Origin: Macrostomum hystrix
Taxonomy: Eukaryota > Platyhelminthes > Macrostomidae
Assembly (NCBI GenBank): GCA_950097015.1
Contig: CATNEN010000001.1
Location: 12,670,001-12,734,000, forward strand
Direction of reading: 5' to 3'
DNA length: 64,000 nucleotides
Positions 11,408 through 23,400 of this stretch are shown here, piece after piece. The translations under genes and the position numbers were made by a program. How positions within the stretch are numbered: the stretch's first letter is position 1; every line of letters starts with the position of its first letter. The notes beneath the pieces were generated by a model. The model did not search any database and was not told the DNA's origin. It was given only the letters and a program-made list of their open reading frames with translations.

Positions 11408-14400
11408 CTGCAGTACAAAGTTTATTGAAGCTAAAGATTGAATTATTTATAGCCGATAATAAAAACTAATTACTTTTCTTGGACTAAGAATCGAACTTCC
11501 GACCTCTTCAGTTAGAGTGTACATCTATCAAGACCTTCTCATCATGACTATCTCTCACCGAAGAGAGATGCGGATAGAGACAAGGGAGAATAGTATAGAG
11601 ACAAGGGAGATTGGGATAGAGGCTAGGGAGATTGGGATAGAGGCAAGGGAGATTGGGATAGAGGCTAGGGAGATTGGGATAGAGGCAAGGGAGATTGGGA
11701 TAGAGGCTAGGGAGATTGGGATAGAGGCTAGGGAGATTGGAATAGAGTCTAGGGAGATTGCAATAGAGGCTAGGGAGATTGAGATAGAGGCTAGGGAGAT
11801 TGGGATAGAGGCAAAGGAGATTGGAATAGAGGCTAGGAAGATTGGGATAAAGGCGAGGGAGATTGGGATAAAGGCTAGGGAGATTCGAATAGAGGCTAGG
11901 GAGATTGGAATAGAGGCTAGGGAGATTGGGATAGAGGCTAGGGAGATTGGGATGGAGACAAGGGAGATTGGGATAGACACAAGGGAGACTGGGACAGAGG
12001 CAAATGAGATTGGAATAGAGGCGAGGGAGATTGGGATAAAGGCTAGGGAGCTTGGAATAGAGGCTAGGGAGATTGGGATGGAGACAAGGGAGATTGGGAT
12101 AGACACAAGGGAGACTGGGATAGAGGCTAGGGAGCTTGGAATAGAGGCTAGGGAGCTTGGAATAGAGGCTAGGGAGATTGGGATAGAGGCTAGGGGGCTT
12201 GGAATAGAGGCGAGGGAGATTGGGATAAAGGCTAGGGAGCTTGGAATAGAGGCTAGGGAGATTGGGATGGAGACAAGGGAGATTGGGATAGACACAAGGG
12301 AGACTGGGATAGAGGCTAGGGAGCTTGGAATAGAGGCTAGGGAGATTGGGATAAAGGCTAGGGAGATTGGGATAAAGGCGAGGGAGATTGGGATAAAGGC
12401 TAGGGAGATTGGAATAGAGGCTAGGGAGATTGGGATAGAGGCTAGGGAGATTGGAATAGAGGCTAGGGAGATTGGGATAGACACAAGGGAGACTGGGACA
12501 GAGGCAAATGAGATTGGAATAGAGGCTAGGAAGATTGGGATAGAGGCTAGGGAGATTGGGATGGAGACAAGGGAGATTGGGATAGACACAAGGGAGACTG
12601 GGATAGAGGCAAATGAGATTGGAATAGAGGCGAGGGAGATTGGGATAGAGGCTAGGGAGATTGGGATAGAGGCTAGGGAGATTTGGATAGAGGCAAAGGA
12701 GATTGGAATAGAGGCTAGGAAGATTGGGATAGAGGCTAGGGAGATTGGGATGGAGACAAGGGAGATTGGGATAGACACAGGGGAGACTGGGATAGAGGCT
12801 AGGGAGATTGGGATAAAGGCTAGGGAGATTCGAATAGAGGCTAGGGAGATTGGGATAGAGGCTAGGGAGATTGGGATAGAGGCTAGGGAGAGGCTAGGGA
12901 GATTCGGATAGAGGCTAGGGAGATTGGGATAGAGGCTAGGGAGATTCGGATAGAGGCTAGGGAGATTGGGATAGAGGCTAGGGAGAGGCTAGGGAGATTG
13001 GGATAGAGGCTAGGGAGAGGCTAGGGAGATTGGGATAGAGGCTAGGGAGATCGGGATAGAGGCTAGGGAGATTGGGATAGAGGCTAGGGAGATCGGGATA
13101 GAGGCTAGGGAGATTTGGATAGAGGCTAGGGAGATTGGGATAGAGACGAGGGATATAGAGAGATAGAGCGAAGACAGATAGGGGCAGAGTGAAGAGAGAC
13201 GGTGACATTTATAGCCGATTATATAGTCAGATTAGTAGTCGGTACCGAAAACCATATAAAACAAATTGTTTCCATTGGACTGAGAATCGAACTTCTGACC
13301 TCTAAATTTATAGTGTACATAAACCCAGACTTTTTCTATCGTCTCTTACCTGGTCTTCGCAAACGAATTCGCCGCGGTAGTAGCGCCTAACGTGACGCTC
13401 GATAGGACCTGTTAGCTCGCCAGCCGCGAAGTCATCTGGCAGTGGCGTCTTGGCTCGACAGTGCGGGCACAACTCATCTGCCGACTGGGAAGCCCGCTTA
13501 GATAGGTCGATTGGACGGCGACAAGCGCGGCAGGGCAGCTGCGGAGATGACATTTTTTAAAGAAAACTTTAGATTTGAAGAAGAGAGATACGGATAGAGG
13601 CAAGGGAGATTGGGATAGAGGCAAGGGAGATTGGGATAGAGGCAAGCGGGCAGGGATCGAGGTAAGAGAGATTGAGCTAAAGGCAAGGTGAATAGGGATA
13701 GAAAAAAGGGGTACGGATAAAGGCAAAGGAGAGTGAATACAGATAGGGGTAGAAAGAAGGGAGAATATGGTTAAGAGAGAAGAGAGACAGAGGTACAGAG
13801 GTAGAATGAAGATAGACAGGGGTAGATTGAAGAGAGACAGTGGTAGAATGAAGAGAGAGACAGGGGTAGAATGAAGAGAGACAGGGGTAGAATGAAGAGA
13901 GACAGTGGTAGAATGAAGAGAGAGACAGGGGTAGAATGAAGAGAGGGACAGGGGTAGAATGAAGAGACAGAGGGGTAGAATGAAGAGAAACAGGGGTAGA
14001 ATAAAGAGAGACAGGGGTAGAATGAAGAGAGACAGGGGTAGAATGAAGAGGGACAGGGGTAGAGTGAAGAGAGACAGGGGTAGAATGAAGAGAGAGACAG
14101 GGGTAGAATGAAAAGAAACAGGGGTAGAGTGAAGAGAGACAGGGGTAGAGTGAAGAGAGACAGGGGTAGAGTGAAGAGAGACAGGGGTAGAGTGAAGAGA
14201 GACAGGGTGATAAGGCTAGAGATAAATAAGCGGCAGAGGCACTCACCAGCAGGGGCTCGCACAGTTCAAAGCGCACCTCGGGCTTAACCAAGACACTCTC
14301 GCCGGCTGTGTCGCCAACAGCCCCGTCTTCGCCTTCGCCATCCTCGCCTAGTGCAGTTGGCAATAGGCGTCGCCGGAAAGCGCGCGAATCGACGCCGACG

Positions 14401-17400
14401 CATTCGGCTAGATCACCGGGATCAACTTCTTGGAGGCTCTCGGTGAGACGGCTAACCAGAGGCAGGACTTCCTTCACCAGGTAGTGCTCCCAGTCGATGG
14501 CTGGCGCAGGAGCCGCGTCGCCGCCGTCTGTACCATTGCCGACAGCGGCGGCATCTGTATTGGCAGCTGATTGAGCACGTTTGGCGTACTCTTTGAGCAG
14601 CTTGCGCCAAGCAGAAAGGGTGTAGACTCTAAAAACAGAAATATATACTCATAGACACCGTTCATTGATTAGAAATACCCGATGTAATTCTAAACTACAA
14701 TCAGAGCACAATGTCACTCACCGTTTAGAAAGCTACCCGATATGTATTGAAAAAAATAACCATGTTTTCTTAATCGAGAAAAATACCAGAAACTACCCGA
14801 GATGTATCTAAATTATAAACTAAGTTTCGTAATCGAGAAAATATACAAGAGACAACCCGATATGTATCGAAGTTATTAAAAATGTTTCGTAATCGAAAAA
14901 TATACGAGAAACTACCCGATATGCATCGAAATTATAAGCCAAGTTTCGTAATCAAGAAAATACACTTGAGGCTAACCGATATGTATCGAAATTATAAACC
15001 ATGTTTCGTAATCGAGAAAAATACGAGAGACTACCCGATATGTATCTAAATTATAAACTAAGTTTCGTAATCGAGAAAATACACTTGAGGCTACCCGATA
15101 TGTATTGAAATAAAAAAACGATCGTGAAAAATTCGACTACTCTCAAGAAACTAACCCGATATGTATCGAAAAAATAAATGAAGCATTATAATTTCTAGAC
15201 AAATATTCAATCAGCAGCCCGATATGTATCGAAAAAATATGAAAAAAATAGGATGGTTTTAACTGCAAAAAACTCAAAGATGCAAACCTGGAGGTCACAG
15301 GACCGTTCCCGGCCGCTACGATGTACTCCACGGTGTCGCCCTTCTTCCATGGTCGCTCTCTGGTGTCATCGTGCAGGGCGGCCGCCACGTGCTCCTCGTG
15401 TCCATTGCGATACTCCTCAGGAGCCTTGGTGAGCATCTTGGCTATGCTCAGAGTGTCAGGATCGACTCTATTAGCCTTAAGATTGCTGGCCACTTGGGTG
15501 AGAATGTCGCGGATTTCCGCTTGAAGAGTTTCGCGCGGCTTGTTGGCCAGAATGAGGTCCAGTACGCTGGAGGCTGTGCCTGTGGCAATGCGGCTCCAGT
15601 CGCGACTGTAGATTTTGAAATAGCGAAAATTGAGGACCACTTTTATATAACTTGTTAATTACGAAACAAATGTTTTTTACAGATAAAATCCGGTTGAAGA
15701 CGACATTTTAGAAAAAAGGGCCGCTTTCTAACCATTTTAAAATCCTTGAGGACCACTTTCTAAGAATTTTCAAAAAGCTTTTAAGAATTAAGGACCACTT
15801 TCTAGGAATCGAGAACGACTTTCTAAGAATGGAGGACCACTTTCTAGGAATCGAGAACGACTTTCTAAGAATGGAGGACCACTTTCTAGGAATCGAGAAC
15901 GACTTTCTAAGAATGGAGGACCACTTTCTAGGAATCGAGAACGACTTTCTAAGAATTGAGGACCACTTTCTAGGAATCGAGGACCACATTCTAAGAATGG
16001 AGGACTGCTTTCTAGGAATTGAGGATCACATTATAGGAATTAGGGATCATTTTCTAAGAATTGAGGATCATTGTATGAGAATTGAGGGCCACTTTCTAGG
16101 AATCGAGGACCACATTCTAAGAAAGGAGGACCACTAGATGACCACCAGGCTCAAGATGACCAGAGCTTGAATCATGGCTAAACCAGAGCTTGAATCATGG
16201 CTAAACCAGAGTTTGAATCATGGCTAACCAGAGCTTGAATCATGGCTAAACCAGAGTTTGAATCATGGCTAAACGAGAGTTTGAATCATGGCTAAAGCAG
16301 AGTTTGAATCATGGCTAAACCAGAATTTCAATCGTGGCTAAAACAGAGTTTGAATCATGGCTAAACCAGAGTTTGAATCATGGCTAAACCTGAGTTTGAA
16401 TCATGGCTAAACCAGAGTTTGAATCATGGCTAAACCAGCTTTTGAATCATGGCTAAACCAGCGTTTGAATCATGGCTAACCCAGAGTTTGAATCATGGCT
16501 AAACCTGAGTTTGAATCATGGCTAAACCAGCGTTTGAATCATGGCTAACCCAGAGTTTGAATCATGGCTAAACCAGAGTTTGAATCATGGCTAAACCGGA
16601 GTTTGAATCATAGCAAAACCAGAGTTTGAATCATGAGAAAAGTTTTCTTTTGCCATTGATGAATTCTCTATATTTAGCTTTTGTTATCATATAACGTCAT
16701 AATGATATACATTTGTATCAAAATAATTTTGTCTGATATTCAACTAATGTTGTTCTTGTCAATTTTCTACAATAGCAGCTAATAAAAAATTCAACTGGGG
16801 AACATTGTCAACTGGGGAGTCTTCATAAAATAGGGGATCATGGTAAACTGCGGGATAATCGTCAACTGGGGGATCATTGTCAACTGTGGGATCATTGTAA
16901 ACTGGGGGATCATCATCAAATGGGGTTCATTGTCAACTGGGAGATCATTTTCAACTGCGGGATCATTGTCAACTGGGGGATCATTGTCAACTGGGGGATC
17001 ATTGTCAACTGGGGATCATTGTCAACTGGGGGATCATTGTCAACTTGGGGAACATTGTCAACTGGAGGATTATTGTCAACTGGGGGAACATTGTCAACTG
17101 GGGGTCATCATCAATGGGGAGTCATCATCAACTGGGGAATCATTGTCGACTGGGGGATCATTGTCAACTGGGGGATCATTGTCAACTGGGGGATCATTGT
17201 AGAATTAAAAAGCTGTAAATTCAGCTGCTAAAAAGTATATAATAGACGAATTAAAAATATTTCTGCTCCCCGAAGGGGGGCAAAACTTGCTAGTCATTTT
17301 CTAAGAATTGAATATCATTTTCTCAGAATTTACGATCACATTCTAAGAATCGAGGACCAATTTCCAAAAACTTTAGAACAAGTGAAGATACTTGATTTCT

Positions 17401-20400
17401 TAATAATATTCACACTCTTTTAATAATTCAAAATCACAAACAAGCAACTCACCGAACAATCTCCAGTCCCTTAACCTCGCGTTTATACTCCAATTCGCCT
17501 TTTTCGTTCTTGGCAACGCTAAGAGCGGCGTATTTCTTCTTTCGGCACAGCAGCAGAGGCCGGTAGACGCCGTCAATTTCGAGCTCCAATAGGCGATAGA
17601 GTTTGTTAACCTGCGCTTTCACTTTGGCCCCAATCTTCAAGGCTTCGTCGTATTGATCGCAATGAGAATTGATCATGATTGAATCAGTGTCACCATAGAT
17701 CACTTCCAGGTTGAGCTTTTCAACGAGTTCCTGAATAAGAGAACCAAGTTGAAAAACAAGCTGATCACTTAAAATTTTGAGAGACACGAAAAGCTAAACA
17801 AAAGTTAAAAAAATATTTCCTAGAACTAAAGAACCCGGTTTTAATTTAAATTCTTAGAAACTAAAGAACCAGGCTTTAATTTGATTTCTTAGAAACTAAA
17901 GAAGCAGGCTTTAATTTGATTTCTTAGAAACTAAAGAAGCAGGCTTTAATTAGGTTTCTTAGAAACTAAATAACCAGTTTTTAATTTGAATTCTTAGAAA
18001 CTAAAGAACGAGGCTTTAATTTAAATTCTTAGAAACTAAATAACGAGGTTTTGATAAGGTTTCTTAGAAACTAATGAACCGGGTTTTAATTTGATTTCTT
18101 AGAAACTAAAGAACTAGTTTTTATTTTGAATTCTTAGAAACTAAAGAACGAGGCTTTAATTTAAATTCTTAGAAACTTTAGAAGGAGGCTTTAATTAAAA
18201 TTCTTAGAAACTAAAGAACCCGGTTTTAATTTAAATTCTTAGAAACTAAAGAACCAGGCTTTAATTTGATTTCTTAGAAACTAAAGAACTAGGCTTTAAT
18301 TTGGTTTCTTAGAAACTAAAGAACTAGTTTTTAATTTGAATTCTTAGAAACTAAAGAACGAGGCTTTAATTTAAATTCTTAGAAACTAAAGAACGAGGCT
18401 TTAATTTGAATTCTTAGAAACTAAAAAACGAGGCTTTAATTTGAATTCTTATAAACTAAAGAACCAGTTTTTAATTAAAATTCTTAGAAACTAAAGAACC
18501 CGGTTTTAATTTAAATTCTTAGAAACTAAAGAACCAGGCTTTAATTTGATTTCTTAGAAAATAAAGAAGCAGGCTTTAATTAGGTTTCTTAGAAATTAAA
18601 TAACCAGTTTTTAATTTGAATTCTTAGAAACTAAAGAACGAGGCTTTAATTTAAATTCTTAGAAACTAAATAACGAGGTTTTGATAAGGTTTCTTAGAAA
18701 CTAATGAACCGGGTTTTAATTTGTTTATTAGAAACTAAATAACGAGGTTTTGATAAGGTTTCTTAGAAACTAAAGAACCCGGTTATCCTTAGGTTTTTAT
18801 ATTTTTTAGTTTTCTTTTTTTTCTTAGTTTTTTAACCAAATGTTTTTTTCATTAAATGATTTATATTTTATATTTTATATTTAATTTTTTATCTAATTAT
18901 ATTCGGTTTTTAATACTAGAGAACCTGGTTTCTATTAAGATTCGTAGAAACTAAAGAACAAAGTTTTGATTTCGAGAAGCTAAGTAATCATATTTTAAGA
19001 ACACTTTCCAAGAATTGTGATTTTAAAAAGATTTTTCAAAAGCTCAGAACGTAGCTTTAATAATACTCGAGACAAAATCATACACTGATTTAGAACAGAA
19101 TAAAAATTTAAGCAATTAATTACCTTAGTCTGCGCCAGAATGTCTCGACCCTTGGCTGTAACCAAGGCCGCTATCGGCTTGGCGGCAAAGCGCGACTGTT
19201 GAAAGCCTAAACAGCCGTAGAGTGAGTTGGCCGTCAGCTTCAGCGCCTTCTGTCGAATGTCCAATTGGACGCGTTGTTCCTCGCGCAATTTCGGATCTTT
19301 TAGAAGATTCTTGACTGCGCGTCGGGTCTCAACTAGTTTACCGATTACCTGTTTCGGAGAATTTGATAAGTTATTGTTCTTAGCTGGCCGGACAACGCTA
19401 TAGCATACAGAGGAGCCTAGCGGAACCTTTTTAAAGAATTTAATATAAAAATCTATTTCTTTAACAACTGCCTCGTTGCTTCTAGTTTCTCTAGAAACCG
19501 GTTCTCTACCTCTGCACTCGTTCTCACATCTTCACGCCACTTTCTGATTGGTCCACTTCTCACCTTCTCGCCTCTGCCTTCTACCCCAGTCGCGCACTCT
19601 TATTTTATCGCACCGCCAATCCCCTTCCAGCTAAAATCCAGGCCTAGTGCTGAAGCAGAAATACAAATATATATCAATATAGGCCCACGATCGTCTTCAC
19701 AGTTTCTCAGCCGGTCAGCTAAAAAATTATCATTTCTTTCTTCTAGAAGTAGAAACTTGTGAGAGACGCTATCTGGGTGCCTGTGTGCTCAGGAGTCAGC
19801 GAAATGTGCAGAATTGCCTCCTCGCTGGCTGCGGGTCTAGTGTCACTAAATGATGTGCCATTGCCCGCAGCCCTCCTGCAATTAATACTATTATCTCTTC
19901 CTCACACCTCCATCCTATACTCTCCCTAGTGAATCAACACTCCTTCCTCTCTTTTCAGTGTCGCATACCTGCGGCAGAACGCCAATCTCGGTGCTGCCCC
20001 GGTCTGGCAGTTCAGGCAGTCGATCCGTGGACTCCAAACCCCGATGCTGCAGAGTAGTGAAGCACAAATTGAATTCCTGAATGATTGACGGATACAGAGA
20101 GTTGAAGTCCAACAATAGGATGAACTTGTCGTGTAGGCCACGCTTCGGTTCGAGCACTAGACCACCAGTGTACTCGGCTTTGTTCTGCTGTTGAGTCTGC
20201 TGCTGCTGCTGCTGTTGCTGAGCCGAGTGCCGGCCGGTCGGATCCGGGCAGACAAAACCGCGCTCAGTGAAGGCGTGCAACAGTAGGGACTCGTTACGCT
20301 CCGATCGACCATATAAAAGAGTGCGCGACCACAGATTGCCAACAATCTGGGTGATCTGCAGAGACAGCGGCAGAGCCTGCAGCTCGTGGGCGATATTTAG

Positions 20401-23400
20401 GCAGAGGGCGGCATCGTTGAGTGCCGATTCGGCTAAGCTGCAGACGCCTTCGGCGCGACCGTTGCTAAATGAGTTGCGCACCTCGGCTGCGGTCCAATCG
20501 CGACCGGCTCTGGCGCGTTTCAGCAGCGAGCCGCTCAGTTCTTCGAGATCGTAGCTGCGACCCTGCGGCAGGAGAGAAAGGAGAGAAAAAATTGTAAGTC
20601 ATTATAGAAAAAGAGTGGTTAAAGGAATGACAGTAGAGGGGAGGGAAGATTAGAAGATAGACGGGAGAGGACGAAAAGTGGTGAGAAAGGTGACAGAGGA
20701 TATTGAAGGAAAATGGGTAGAAAATGTAGCAAGAAATAGAAATGGGGAGACAGAAGAGAAATGTAAAAATAGAGGAGAGAAAGGAGAGGTAGGGAAGAAA
20801 GGGGAGAAAATGTAGAGAGAAGAGAAAAAAGTTAGAGAAAGGGAGTAGAGACGGGAGAATGTCGAAGAGGGGAAAGAGGGGAGACAGGGTAAATGAGGGA
20901 CGGGAAAGAGGGGACACGAGAGGACAGAAATGTGAATAATTATATTAAAATCCATGTGCTTTTAATTAAAGTACGATGATGAGAAGATTCCCCGCTGTCT
21001 CACCTTGACCAATTCTTTGGCACTTTTCAAACAGTCCAACAGCAGCCGGCCAGCCACAGCGTGTCGCATCGGACCCAATCCGGTCGCCCTCAGTGGCGGC
21101 CCGGTTCGTCTCAACCGGCCCAGCTTGTGCCAGTGCGGCACGCGACACGCGGCCAGGCGATGCAGCAGCCAGGCTAGGCTGGCGCCGCAGTCGAAGCCAA
21201 TTAGAATGTCCGGATCGGCCTGATGCAGTAGGCCAACAAGCCGGCCTAGTAGGGCGCGCTCGCTAGACTCCAAGGAGGCATTCTCGCGACTGCCTAGAAG
21301 CTTGGTGAGGCCGGCCTGGGTGCCGAACGGCACAGCGCAGCCTTGGGGCCTGGCCACGATGCTGACGGCGCGTTGGAAACGACTCTGCGACTGCTGCTTG
21401 GCTGCGAAAGCAAATCAACTTTAGAAGTAGAAATTGCTCTGTCGAAGATTTTATACTGCTATACTATGGAAACACCTTTACACGTACTATCTTACTCCAT
21501 ACCTACACTATTTTTCCATAGATATCTACCTAACTCTCCCCTAGATATCTTCCCCCTTCTTTCCCCCAGATATCTAGCCTACTCTCTCCTAGATATCTAC
21601 CCTACTATCCCCTAGATATCTACCCTACTCTACCCTAGATATCGACCCTACTCTCCCCTAGATATCTACCCTACTCTCCCCTAGATATCTACCCTACTAT
21701 CCCCTAGATATCTACCCTACTCTACCCTAGATATCTACCCTACTAACCTAGATATCTACCCTACTCTCCCCTAGATATCGACCCTACTCTCCCCTAGATA
21801 TCGACCCTACTCTCCCCTAGATATCTACCCTACTCTCCCCTAGATATCTACCCTACTAACCTAGATATCTACCCTACTCTCCCCTAGATATCTACCCTAC
21901 TAACCTAGATATCTACCCTACTCTCCCCTAGATATCTACCCTACTAACCTAGATATCTACCCTACTATCCCCTAGATATCTACCCTACTAACCTAGATAT
22001 CTACCCTACTGTTCCGTAATAATTTAATACAAATAATTCACCATTAGAAGCGCCGTCAATGCGAAACTCCTTATCAAGTAGCATAGCAACGCAGGACACT
22101 TCCTTATCGCAGCCAATAGCGTACAGGGTGGCAACAGTGAGTGGCGGATGGCCCAGTTTCTGAGCAGCCTCGGTGGCAGTTTTCTTTAATTTTCTATAAT
22201 CAGTCAATGTGGCATCGATGCGACACCAGCTGAATTGGGCCAATTGGCGCTTGGCCCCACTAATATCCAACCAACACGGTCCATAGAGTTGCCGATCGAG
22301 GATTAGAGTCTCCAGGGATGTTGTCTAAATTGTTTTAATGGGTGTCTTATGAGTGGCATTTCCCACGCCATTGTATTTTCTGCCTCTCCCATGTCTAATA
22401 TTCCTCTCCGATGTCAATTTTCCCACTCCGATGTCTATTCTCCCACTACGATGTCTATTCTCCCACTAGGATGTCTATTTTTCCACTCCGATGTCTATTC
22501 TCCCACTACGATGTCTAATATTCCTCTCCGATATCTATTCTCCCACAACGATGTCTATTTTCCCTTTCCTATGTCTATTCTCCCTCTCCTATGCCTATTC
22601 TCCCAATACGATGTCTATTCTCCCAATACGATGTCTATTCTCCCTCTCCTATGTCTATTCTCCCACTACGATGTCCATTCTCCCTCTCCGATGTCTATTG
22701 TCCCTCTCCTATGTCTATTCTCCGTCTCCGATGTCTATTCTCCCACTCCGATGTCTATTCTCCCTCTCCTATGTCTATTCTCCCTATCCTATGTCAATTC
22801 TCCCTATTCTGTCTATTCTCTCTCTCCGACTTTAATTTTCCTCCCACTCTGATCTCCTCACCAATCCAGCATTCTTACATTGCATCCGAACACGTGACTG
22901 TAGGTGAGTCCCGCGGCATCGGCAGGGAAAGCCGGCTTATCAGCCGGATAGAGCACTTCTAGCCAATCAGCTGACTGAGGCACATCTGGGACTGAGAAGC
23001 AGTAGCTTTTGCGAACTGTTCGACAGCGAAAACTGGCAATGCCGTGTTTGGCAGCAAATTTAGCGAACTCATCGTAGACATCCTTGATTTGAACCGGCTC
23101 GTCTGTAGGATCGCCGTGCTTATCAACCCGGTGCTGACGAGGTAGAAAGTACAATTGGCGCGGTATTTCCGTGATACGGACGCAGCAGGACTCAAATCTG
23201 GGGCGAATGGGTGAGTTAACCTGACTTTATTAGCCACCTAAATTTCATTCACCATGCCTACAATGATCTCTCCTTGCCTACTCAAATCTGACCTCATCTA
23301 CTCAAATCTCCCCTCATCTACTCAAATCTGACCTCATCTACTCAAATCTCACCCCATCTACTCAAATCTCCCCTCATCTACTCAAATCTCACCCCATCTA

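Noticed and set aside
11517-12911. 464-codon Glu/Ile-rich and 407-codon Ser/Ile/Pro-rich frames
   Set aside because: Both lie wholly in the 21-bp array of POLA1 intron 10.
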